Shown: positions 1 through 6,478 of the stretch, in pieces
Layout of the letters: the number at the start of each line of letters is the position of its first letter
Numbering within the stretch: the first letter of the stretch is position 1
Assembly: GCA_964465665.1 (NCBI GenBank)
Contig: CAYXKM010000205.1
Coordinates: 1-9,446, forward strand
Length of the DNA: 9,446 nucleotides
DNA from: JAKEGN01 sp964465665
GTDB lineage: Bacteria; Pseudomonadota; Gammaproteobacteria; Steroidobacterales; Woeseiaceae
Direction: 5' to 3'
Program-made: the position numbers and the translations under genes
Notes under the pieces: model-generated
Told to the model about the DNA's origin: nothing
Databases searched by the model: none
What the model saw: the letters and a program-made list of their open reading frames with translations, nothing else

Positions 1-214
1 TGCTGGCTACTACAGCCAGCGCGGCGGCCCGGTTGCCGAGTTCATGAGCGCCGGCGTCGAGACTGTCGATGCGGAGATGAGTATCGTCGACCTCGCACAG
101 AAATTTCTTGATTCCAGGTTTCGCCGCTTCCCGGTCATGAAAGACAACCGGCTGGTCGGCCAGATCAGCCGACGGGACGTGCTACGCGCCCTGCAGGTGC
201 TATCAACAGGCTAG
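1..214 (+). CDS. CBS-domain protein, C-terminal fragment
   Basis: The 3' end of a gene that begins outside the window; reading from base 2 gives 70 residues and a TAG stop at 212-214. The residues GGPVAEFM, then a short helix-rich stretch, then FRRFPVMKD, RLVGQISRRDVLRAL form a typical second CBS motif (strand-helix-strand-strand-helix). CBS pairs bind adenosyl nucleotides and usually act as energy-sensing regulatory modules. The stop follows soon after the CBS fold, so the protein has no further C-terminal domain; it resembles the small stand-alone CBS-pair proteins common in proteobacteria, but any N-terminal domain is out of view. It converges on the cytochrome block (56 bp to the next stop) and need not be functionally linked to it. 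Confidence 0.85.
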   Translation, partial: AGYYSQRGGPVAEFMSAGVETVDAEMSIVDLAQKFLDSRFRRFPVMKDNRLVGQISRRDVLRALQVLSTG

Positions 215-270
215 GCAAACAGCGATGCCGCGTCCGGTTTGTTGCAGATGCGCCGGCGCCGCACGCAAAG
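215..270. other. convergent intergenic gap
   Basis: 56 bp between the stop of the CBS-domain gene and the stop of the NapC-like gene. Only a weak pairing (CAAAC 216-220 with GTTTG 237-241) is visible, with no T run, so no intrinsic terminator can be called for either strand. Confidence 0.4.
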
Positions 271-1677
271 TCAGGGCTTACCCAGGCCGGTAAGCAGATG
301 CGGGTCCTGCTCGCGGTCCGCCAGCACGGTATGGCAAAGATCACATTCCCTCGAAATCTCCTCGCGATCTGCTGTCCTCAGTTTTCTGCCATGACAACGA
401 TAGCAGCCGGGAGTTTTTTCGTGACCAATATGATCCGGGTACGTGTTCCACCACACTTTCATGCCTGGGAACACATTCACTGAATAAATGTCACCGAGTG
501 TGGCGGCCGCCGCTGCAATTTCCTCGGCATTGCTCTGGGCAACTTCGGAATGGTTCTCGGCATAATAGCTTGTCAATTGTTCCGCAATCGCGGTACGCGC
601 CGCCTCATGAGAGGGAAACTGCGCGTCGATGATCCGCAGGCTCTCGCGTTTCACAAAGGGCAGCGACGCATCGATCAGCCCATCCCTGATCGCCGCATCG
701 ATCTCCGTATCCGGCGGACGATAATTGTGGCTTGGCCGGTTGTGGCAATCGACACAATCCATGAATCGCCAAACGCCGTCGTCTTCGGGTGCTTTGCGGT
801 CGGTGAATACTTTGACGGCGCCACTCGCGTCCGTGTACTCGACTTCATAGATTTCCTCGCGACTTTCATCCGAGCGGTATCGAATCGTTACACCTGGATC
901 GACGTGCCAATGTATGCCGGCCGAACGATGCCCTTCTGCACCCCCGACTTTCAGAAGTAATGCCGTTGTCAGTTCCGTATTGGTCTCGTCATCGGCGTAA
1001 CTCGTGCGCACTTGCAGCTTGTCGCCGACGAACTTGGTCGGCCAGTGACACTGTTCACAGGTGTCGCGCGCCGGTCGCAAGTCATGCAGGGGTGTCGGTA
1101 TCGGTCGCGGATAAAGATCGAAGGTTACAGCGACCAGCTGCCAGGCCCCGTCGAGCTTCGATTTGACGAACCAGTCTGCTCCGGGGCCAATATGGCAGTC
1201 TGCACAACGCAATCGCGAGTGAGACGATCGCTGGAACGCGGTGTGCTCGGGTTCCATCACCGAATGACAAGCCAGACCGCAGAACTCGACCGACTCCATG
1301 ACCTCGACACCCTTGTATGTAGCACTGGCCAGAATCACGATATTCACCATCGTCGCGCCGAGAAAAATGAGCAGCCAGCGGCGCGTTTTCGGCACGTTGA
1401 GATCGAATACCGGCAGGAGCGGTGTGCCTTCACCACCGGGCATCTTGCGAGCCTTGCGGCGTTGCAGGACGACGCCGATGGGAATCATGATCAGTCCCGT
1501 GATGAAAATTACGGGCAGAATCAGGTAAGTCAGGATGCCAAGGTACGGCCCGCCTTCAAAGCCGACTTGTTCCATCATGAACAGGCTGACAATAAGCACC
1601 AGGCTTGCGAGCGCAAGCGCCGTGCCTGCGAGGCTCAGGCCGTTCTGGGAAATGGAGGCTAGAAAGTTCTTGAACAT
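271..1677 (-). CDS. NapC/NirT-type inner-membrane multiheme cytochrome c (ImcH-like)
   Basis: 468 residues. Three predicted membrane helices come first (about 14-36, 45-71, 101-119), followed by a periplasmic domain with six haem-binding sites: a CX3CH site (C133-H138, CGLACH) and CXXCH at C158, C207, C308, C425 and C445. The stretch from the first haem through DCHIGPGADWFVKSK is characteristic of the NapC/NirT family, whose members take electrons from quinol and pass them to periplasmic cytochromes. The protein is much longer than tetraheme CymA/NapC (about 190-200 residues, one helix). Three helices plus a larger haem count recall Geobacter ImcH, the inner-membrane cytochrome needed for high-potential extracellular acceptors; this resemblance is inferred from architecture and was not tested by alignment. 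The start is supported by AGGGG 8 nt upstream. It is the last gene of the minus-strand block, 90 bp after the CbcL-like gene, so co-transcription is likely. Confidence 0.85.
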   Translation of the reverse strand: MFKNFLASISQNGLSLAGTALALASLVLIVSLFMMEQVGFEGGPYLGILTYLILPVIFITGLIMIPIGVVLQRRKARKMPGGEGTPLLPVFDLNVPKTRRWLLIFLGATMVNIVILASATYKGVEVMESVEFCGLACHSVMEPEHTAFQRSSHSRLRCADCHIGPGADWFVKSKLDGAWQLVAVTFDLYPRPIPTPLHDLRPARDTCEQCHWPTKFVGDKLQVRTSYADDETNTELTTALLLKVGGAEGHRSAGIHWHVDPGVTIRYRSDESREEIYEVEYTDASGAVKVFTDRKAPEDDGVWRFMDCVDCHNRPSHNYRPPDTEIDAAIRDGLIDASLPFVKRESLRIIDAQFPSHEAARTAIAEQLTSYYAENHSEVAQSNAEEIAAAAATLGDIYSVNVFPGMKVWWNTYPDHIGHEKTPGCYRCHGRKLRTADREEISRECDLCHTVLADREQDPHLLTGLGKP

Positions 1678-1685
1678 GATTTCAT

Positions 1686-1690
1686 CCCCT
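1686..1690 (-). promoter_or_regulatory. ribosome binding site of the NapC-like gene
   Basis: On the minus strand the sequence reads AGGGG with 8 nt before the ATG at 1677. It fixes the start of the NapC-like cytochrome at the residue just ahead of the first membrane helix. No promoter is evident in the 90-bp gap, so translation probably takes place from a polycistronic message. Confidence 0.6.
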
Positions 1691-1767
1691 GTTCCGGCGA
1701 TTCGGCGCGTGGTCCCGCAGGGCAGCTATAGTCACCGCAGTGCGGGCCTGGTTTTGTTTGTGTCGTG

Positions 1768-3711
1768 TCAGTGCGTGAGCATCGCCGAGATTATGCCTAC
1801 CGCCAGCGCCACGCCGGCAATCAGGAATATCGAACCCCATATGTAGGCCCTGCGGCGTTCATCAGGCGTCGGGGGATCTACGAGGTACTGGCGGAGTACA
1901 TTGCTGTCTACCACCCGCTGGTACTCGAGCGGCCGTTCCGTCTTGAAGCGCTCGAGCGACATCTTGCCGGTGAAAATCACAAGGTCCATTGGAAAGCTTT
2001 CTGGACGCAGGTGTGTATGGAAGAAATGGAAGACAAAAATGAAACCGGTCGCGAGCAATGCCTCGTCACTGTGCACGACATAGGCAGCGTTCAGCATCCA
2101 ACCCGGCAGAAAGCTTGCAAAAAATCCGGGCAGCCAAAGTATGAGACCTGACAGGCCGATGATCATGACGCCCCAGAAGACGGCCAGGTAGTCGAACTTC
2201 TCGAAGTAGGTCCAGCGATCGCCTGCGGGCCGCGGGCCGCTATAGAAGAAATAACGCAGGTTGCCAAGCAGGTCGCGCACGTCTTTCGGCTGCGGCACCA
2301 TCGAGTTGGGGCCCCAGAACAGGCCAGGCTCTCGCTTGAACACCCAGCGAATGAACAGGTTGCCAAGGTGGAATATCGCGTAACCGAAAGTGCCGACCGC
2401 CGCCAACCGATGGATGAAGCGCGAGGAATCGATGCCACCGAGCAGGCCGATCAGGGTTTGCGCCCATGGCGCACTGTGAAACTTGAGTGGCAACCCTGTC
2501 AACGCAAGCAGCAGGAAAGTTACGACAATCACGACGTGCATTCGAATGTTCATCTTCGAAAAGCGCCTGACGTACTGCCCCACACCGCCGATCTCTTTCT
2601 CGAATTCGCCCCTGAGCACTCCTACCAGCGAACGCTGCAGCCACAGCACATCGTGGATGCCGAAAAATGCGAACACGCCGATCAGCAATCCGGTCATGAC
2701 GAACCACACGACATAGACCCTGAAGTCGTCATCCGGATCGGTCGGGTCGTTGTGCGGATCGAAGCTCGCAAACGAGGCCGAAATGCCCTCGTGACAGCTG
2801 CCGCAGGTTGCCATCAGATTGTCCGGGTGCACGCTCGACTCCGGATCCGTGGCCGCAAGATTCTTGTGCGGCGTGTGGCAATCGGCACAGGTTGCGCCGC
2901 GCACCATACCAAGCTCATTGGCTTTGCCATGAAAGCTGTCGCGGAATGTCGTCAGGTACTCGGCATGGCAGCCACCGCAGGTGTCGGCCGAAGCCAGCCG
3001 GCTCGCAGATGATGTGGGATCACCGATTTCGTGCGATGTATGGCAATCGACGCAGACCGGGCCTTCCCTGCTTTCCTGCCAGGCAACACCATGTGCGCTG
3101 TGGTTTTTCCAGTCGTCGAGCAGAAGCAGGTGGCACTGACCACACATCTCCGGCGAATTCGCATGCGAAGTCGCTGCACGATCGTTGTCTACTGCCATGA
3201 TGCGGTGATCGCCGTGGCAGTCGCTGCAGCTCGGCGCATCGATCAATCCGGACAACAACAGCGCCTTGCCGTGCTCGCTGGTCAAATATCCATCCACCAG
3301 TTCCGGCGGTTCGTTGTGGCAAGCGCCGCACTGCCGGATCTGATTTACAGGTGAAACCGCAGAGGCAAGTTCGGCAACCTTGTGAATCTCGTGCGCAGGT
3401 CCGTGGCAATCACCACAATCTGCTTCGTCCTGGTGCACACTGCGGCCGACCATGCGCTGCACCTGGCCGTGGCACTGGTTGCAGCTTTCATCGTCTGTCA
3501 ATGGTTCCAGGTCGGCGTCGCTGTGCGCCGCGGTGATGTTGGTATGGCAATCCTTGCAGGCGAGGTCCGGATGCGCAGTCGAGGCGAATACCAGCGTTTC
3601 ATGACAGCTGGCGCACTCGATGCTGTCGGTCTGGGCCATAGAGTACCCGGCCAAAAGGCACAGGGTTAACGCGATGGCTGCAGACCGGGTGGCCGACATG
3701 GTTTTTCTCAT
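1768..3711 (-). CDS. CbcL-like fusion: 11-heme cytochrome c plus diheme cytochrome b membrane domain
   Basis: 647 residues from the chosen start. A Sec signal peptide (about 1-27, ending SMAQ) is followed by a periplasmic domain with eleven CXXCH motifs, at C33, C52, C77, C99, C128, C162, C190, C220, C245, C275 and C303. Six predicted helices follow (about 332-352, 391-408, 433-457, 507-527, 542-565, 622-644). The membrane part resembles the HydC/FdnI b-type subunits: RMHVV..LLALTGLP (H392), FIHRLAAVG (H434), H448, and YVVHSDEALLATGFIFVFHFFHTH (H547, H562, H565) supply plausible ligands for two b haems. The same order, c-type domain then diheme b domain, occurs in Geobacter CbcL (nine c haems), which drains the quinone pool towards low-potential extracellular acceptors. 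I infer a quinol:periplasmic-cytochrome oxidoreductase. A longer reading from 3750 exists, but GGGGAG sits 7 nt before the ATG at 3711 and the signal peptide starts correctly there. Confidence 0.87.
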   Translation of the reverse strand: MRKTMSATRSAAIALTLCLLAGYSMAQTDSIECASCHETLVFASTAHPDLACKDCHTNITAAHSDADLEPLTDDESCNQCHGQVQRMVGRSVHQDEADCGDCHGPAHEIHKVAELASAVSPVNQIRQCGACHNEPPELVDGYLTSEHGKALLLSGLIDAPSCSDCHGDHRIMAVDNDRAATSHANSPEMCGQCHLLLLDDWKNHSAHGVAWQESREGPVCVDCHTSHEIGDPTSSASRLASADTCGGCHAEYLTTFRDSFHGKANELGMVRGATCADCHTPHKNLAATDPESSVHPDNLMATCGSCHEGISASFASFDPHNDPTDPDDDFRVYVVWFVMTGLLIGVFAFFGIHDVLWLQRSLVGVLRGEFEKEIGGVGQYVRRFSKMNIRMHVVIVVTFLLLALTGLPLKFHSAPWAQTLIGLLGGIDSSRFIHRLAAVGTFGYAIFHLGNLFIRWVFKREPGLFWGPNSMVPQPKDVRDLLGNLRYFFYSGPRPAGDRWTYFEKFDYLAVFWGVMIIGLSGLILWLPGFFASFLPGWMLNAAYVVHSDEALLATGFIFVFHFFHTHLRPESFPMDLVIFTGKMSLERFKTERPLEYQRVVDSNVLRQYLVDPPTPDERRRAYIWGSIFLIAGVALAVGIISAMLTH

Positions 3712-3825
3712 AATTCTGCTCCCCACGCCAAACCCCAACGCCGGCGCCACTACTAATCCAATGGTCCCGCTTTTTCTATGCGGGTTTTCCGAAGTGCGGC
3801 CCGGTCTGCCCTCGGCGTAAGCCTG
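3712..3825. other. intergenic gap between radical SAM and CbcL-like genes
   Basis: 114 bp without a gene, the longest gap inside the minus-strand block. It holds the ribosome binding site of the CbcL-like gene and a small hairpin (CCCGC 3766-3770, GCGGG 3780-3784). The T run of that hairpin (3785-3788) follows it only on the + strand, so it is not a terminator for the minus-strand transcript. No convincing promoter was found; an internal promoter for the two membrane cytochromes is possible but not shown. Confidence 0.4.
3719..3724 (-). promoter_or_regulatory. ribosome binding site deciding the start of the CbcL-like gene
   Basis: GGGGAG on the minus strand with a 7-nt spacer to the ATG at 3711. 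The frame is open 13 codons further upstream to an ATG at 3750, but that start would bury the signal peptide behind an extra non-hydrophobic segment. The Shine-Dalgarno match therefore favours 3711. Confidence 0.65.
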
Positions 3826-5127
3826 TCAGCGGCGAACGGCCGGCAGGTCCGCACGTTCGTGCGAGATATTGTGCCGCATCTGCTCACGAAAATGATTCAC
3901 GCCACTGAAGAACTCTCGCATCATGATAACCCACAGATAAAAGCCGCGATCTGTAAGGTACAGGACCGGTCCGCGCTTTCGCACCGCCCGTATTGCCCGG
4001 AGACCGGCGAGTTCCAGACGAAGGTCGAAACTGAAACGGCCTGCAAAGCGCTGTTCAGCGGCATCCAGGTCCAGTGCCCCGGCAAAAAGTTGCATTAGCA
4101 GGTAATAGCGCATCTGGTCGCGCTGGCTGAGTGCGGACCGGCGCACGATCCCGGAAGTGCCCGTGTCGACCAGGCCAAGGTAGTGGTTGATGGAAAAAGT
4201 GCTGGCGTAAAGTTTGCCACCGAGATAACTGAATGCGCCGCTGCCGAGGCCAAGGTATTCCTCATGCTCGGTAATGTATTCGTCGATCATCGCACCTGCA
4301 TTCGAGACCGAACTCGCCCGCGAAAAGCACCATGCCGAGGATCGCGTATAGCCTGCTGCCAGCATGTGAGAGGAAATCATATTGTAGTATTCGCGCTCGC
4401 GCTCGTAGCGAACGTCGCCAATTGCCTTGCGCATTCCTATACGCGTAGTTTCGGCTGACATCAGCGGATAGAACGACACCTGGTCCGTTGCAAGATCGTC
4501 AGTCAGTATGCGCAGGTCCGTCGAAAGTGATTTCACGCTCTGGTGCGGGAAATTGAATATCATGTCGACATTCAGCGTATCGAAATGACCCCGTGCCGAT
4601 TTTAGCCGTGCGCGGATCTGCTCGCTGCTGCCGTACTTGTGATAGCGCTGCATCTCTTTCAGCAGATCATTGTCGAAACTCTGGACGCCAACTGAAAGCC
4701 GGTTGACTCCGTAGTCGGACAGAGCCAGCACCTGCTCGCTTTCGAGGTCGTCGGGATTGGTTTCCACCGATATCCGTGACAGCGGATGCCGGTCGCGTAC
4801 CGCTCCGATCGTCGCTATGAGTTCACCCGGCAGCACGGTCGGAGTACCGCCACCAACGTACAGCTCGGAGAAGCGGAAGCCGGTTTCGCCGGCCAGTTCG
4901 ATTTCGCGGCGCAAGGCGTGAAAATAGAGAGTCGCCCGGTCTTGGCGAAACTCCACGCGGTGAAACGAACAGAAGGGGCAAAGTACGACACAAAAGGGAA
5001 TGTGCAGATAGAGCAGATAATGCCGGTCCGGATTCGCCACTGGCAAACCGGACGCATTGGCGTCGAATCGCATGTAACGGCGACTGCTGCGACGAAAATA
5101 CCAGCTCAGCAGATTGGCAAAATTCAT
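3826..5127 (-). CDS. HemN/HemW-like radical SAM protein (coproporphyrinogen III oxidase family)
   Basis: 433 residues, a normal length for the HemN/HemW family. The sequence LYLHIPFCVVLCPFC carries the radical SAM CX3CX2C cluster ligands (C46, C50, C53). GGGTPT (92-97) is the SAM-binding glycine motif, ETNPDDL (122-128) and NRLSVGVQSFD (142-152) are family motifs, and the C-terminal LTDRGFYLWVIMMREFF resembles the HemN C-terminal domain. Family members perform oxygen-independent coproporphyrinogen III decarboxylation (HemN), haem trafficking (HemW) or haem degradation (ChuW/HutW). Here the cluster is followed by S-F-H rather than the G-C of true HemN, so the exact reaction is open. Its place among haem-hungry genes suggests haem supply or handling. 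The start is uncertain: there is no good Shine-Dalgarno before 5127, and a later ATG at 5073 also precedes the catalytic core. The gaps to its neighbours are 65 bp and 114 bp. Confidence 0.85.
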   Translation of the reverse strand: MNFANLLSWYFRRSSRRYMRFDANASGLPVANPDRHYLLYLHIPFCVVLCPFCSFHRVEFRQDRATLYFHALRREIELAGETGFRFSELYVGGGTPTVLPGELIATIGAVRDRHPLSRISVETNPDDLESEQVLALSDYGVNRLSVGVQSFDNDLLKEMQRYHKYGSSEQIRARLKSARGHFDTLNVDMIFNFPHQSVKSLSTDLRILTDDLATDQVSFYPLMSAETTRIGMRKAIGDVRYEREREYYNMISSHMLAAGYTRSSAWCFSRASSVSNAGAMIDEYITEHEEYLGLGSGAFSYLGGKLYASTFSINHYLGLVDTGTSGIVRRSALSQRDQMRYYLLMQLFAGALDLDAAEQRFAGRFSFDLRLELAGLRAIRAVRKRGPVLYLTDRGFYLWVIMMREFFSGVNHFREQMRHNISHERADLPAVRR

Positions 5128-5192
5128 TGACGGGCCGGGCCTGGTATCGCTCTCATCGGTCGCGTCGAAAATTCAGAAACCGCACGACGAAT

Positions 5193-5576
5193 CTAACCGT
5201 ACTGTGGTGCAAACAGCGGCGCTATGTCGATATAGATCCGGTAACCGGATATCAGATTTCCGCGCAGTTCGAAAACATCCGCAAATGGCAGCGTGATTTC
5301 ACTGCCATCGTTGCGGCGGTAGGTAACATCGCCTTCGCAGGCAACGGAATCCGTACCAGACCATACCGCATGCAATTCGTGCTGGCAGCCCGAAATACTG
5401 GAGAAAAAAGCGCCAACCGCCATCGCGATGGCCTTACGTCCCTTTACTGCGGGCGCCGAACCGAACCTGAAGACCGCATCGTCGGTCAGAAATTCGACGA
5501 ATCGCTGCGCGTCGTTCTGATCGATAGCGTCGAACAACTCGCTAATACGATGCGGCACGGCAGTATTGGCAGACAT
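5193..5576 (-). CDS. NTF2-like / SnoaL-like small protein
   Basis: 127 residues with no signal peptide, no membrane helix and a single cysteine-containing stretch unrelated to haem. The pattern is that of the cystatin-like alpha+beta NTF2/SnoaL cone fold: helix ISELFDAIDQNDAQRFVEFLTDDAVFRFG, the short motif VKGRKAIAMAVGAFF, then alternating strands ending in FADVFELRGNLISGYRIYID. Such proteins are small-molecule-binding enzymes or unassigned accessory proteins, so the function cannot be deduced. The start is supported by AGG and AGGA at 4 and 9 nt upstream. It lies between a cytochrome and the radical SAM gene on the same strand (65 bp before the latter), which suggests shared transcription. 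A role in haem or quinone handling would be speculation. Confidence 0.78.
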   Translation of the reverse strand: MSANTAVPHRISELFDAIDQNDAQRFVEFLTDDAVFRFGSAPAVKGRKAIAMAVGAFFSSISGCQHELHAVWSGTDSVACEGDVTYRRNDGSEITLPFADVFELRGNLISGYRIYIDIAPLFAPQYG

Positions 5577-5638
5577 CGGACCTGGTCCTGATACTTGCAG
5601 CGGCCGCGGCGAGATCGACCGCGCCGCAACCTGCCGCT

Positions 5639-6250
5639 TTATTGCTGGCTGGCGTAATAGTGCAACAAGGCCTTGACGTCATCCGCGCTCAACAAATCCA
5701 TTTTTTCCTTCATCTTGGGCGGCTGTTCTCGCTCATCACTTGCATACTGCGCCATGGTGGCCTCGAGGTAGCCCATTTGCTGGCCCGCAAGAATGCTCGC
5801 ATCGTCTTCGGCGTTTGAGCCGCCGCCCGTGTGGCACCTGTCGCATTGATTCTTGTGCACCTCGGCACCCGAAGCTGCCAGCGCCGCATCGAACTCCTGC
5901 TTCGCGGGGACAAACGGCAGGTCTGCATAGTGGGCGGCGATTTCTTCGATCGCCTCATCACTCAGATCGGCGCTGATGTCACACATCGTGGTCGCGGCGC
6001 GGCTGGTGTCGCCCTGGCAAAACTTGCTTTCCGCACACGGCCGTTCTTTGTCGCGGTAGACGAAGAGCGCATCCTCTTGCACGACAGCGGAAATGCCAGC
6101 GATGGTCGGGACGCCGGTCCACTGGCTGACGCCGTCGCCGCCGTGGCAATCGTTACACGTGTCAACAATCGAACTGATGTCTTCTGCATCTGCAGTCGCG
6201 GCAGAAAATGCCAGCAGGACTGCAAGCAGGCTCGATGAATTGGTTGTCAT
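5639..6250 (-). CDS. secreted diheme cytochrome c, c4-like
   Basis: 203 residues with an N-terminal signal peptide (about 1-22, ending ATADA). Two class I cytochrome c domains follow, each with one CXXCH: CNDCHGGDG (C32-H36) and CDRCHTGGG (C136-H140). The haem-following glycine motif, PTIAG and ILAGQQMGYL, and the closing LSADDVKALLHYYASQQ are typical of cytochrome c4 and of the cytochrome subunit of flavocytochrome c. Candidate sixth ligands are M89 and M180 or M184. The first domain has three cysteines outside the haem motif (C72, C78, C90). Such proteins are periplasmic electron shuttles; here it may link the inner-membrane quinol oxidases to the MtrA-like protein. It is the first gene of the minus-strand block and divergent from mtrC, with a strong AAGGAG ribosome site. 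Confidence 0.85.
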   Translation of the reverse strand: MTTNSSSLLAVLLAFSAATADAEDISSIVDTCNDCHGGDGVSQWTGVPTIAGISAVVQEDALFVYRDKERPCAESKFCQGDTSRAATTMCDISADLSDEAIEEIAAHYADLPFVPAKQEFDAALAASGAEVHKNQCDRCHTGGGSNAEDDASILAGQQMGYLEATMAQYASDEREQPPKMKEKMDLLSADDVKALLHYYASQQ

Positions 6251-6478
6251 TTCAACTCCTTAGGTTACACGACGCGCGAATCTCCGCACACGGATTCTCG
6301 TTACCCTTTGTGCCATGTTTGCACCGGATGGTCCAGTCATTGTAACCATTGCTGCCGATAGGTACTTGCCGAAATAAGAATGTCCCGGCGGTTCTGGTAA
6401 AAGAGGAGGAGCTGATTCAATAGCCAGCGCCGCGCTCGTAGCGGGTGTTGGTAATAAAAATGAAGAGGGTCAAAGCTC
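6251..6478. other. divergent promoter region between the c4-like gene and mtrC
   Basis: 228 bp with no credible gene, between two outward-facing transcription units; both promoters should lie here. I see no convincing sigma-70 pair and no FNR-type palindrome (TTGAT-N4-ATCAA). Weak features are a direct repeat of CATTG (6338-6342 and 6347-6351) and an isolated purine-rich AAGAGGAGGA (6401-6410) that looks like a ribosome site but has no start codon at a useful distance. The mtrC ribosome site GAGGG (6465-6469) lies 9 nt before its ATG. Confidence 0.5.
6256..6261 (-). promoter_or_regulatory. ribosome binding site of the c4-like gene
   Basis: AAGGAG on the minus strand, 5 nt before the ATG at 6250. 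This is the best Shine-Dalgarno match in the window, consistent with strong translation of the leading gene of the block and fixing its start. Confidence 0.7.

Noticed and set aside
1687..1760. Inverted repeat CCCGCA/TGCGGG in the gap between the two inner-membrane cytochrome genes
   Set aside because: The 6-bp stem encloses a loop of about 21 nt and has no T run on the transcribed strand, so it is too weak to call as a terminator or regulatory structure.
1012..3012. Long open frames of over 200 codons opposite the NapC-like and CbcL-like genes
   Set aside because: These are antisense to genes with clear haem motifs, and their products are rich in R, H and Q with no coherent fold. This is common in GC-rich coding DNA.
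3766..3788. Hairpin CCCGC/GCGGG followed by TTTT on the + strand
   Set aside because: The stem is only 5 bp and the T run lies on the strand opposite to the genes, with no + strand gene ending nearby. On the minus-strand message there is no U tract after it.
5577..5638. GC-rich imperfect inverted repeat between the SnoaL-like and c4-like genes
   Set aside because: The stem has a bulge and no T run follows on the minus strand, so it is not supported as an intrinsic terminator. It may reflect GC-rich composition only.
6401..6420. Strong ribosome-site-like AAGAGGAGGA upstream of mtrC, possibly a leader peptide
   Set aside because: No ATG, GTG or TTG lies at a workable distance, and the frame after it closes at TAG within a few codons. 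The mtrC start has its own GAGGG nearer.
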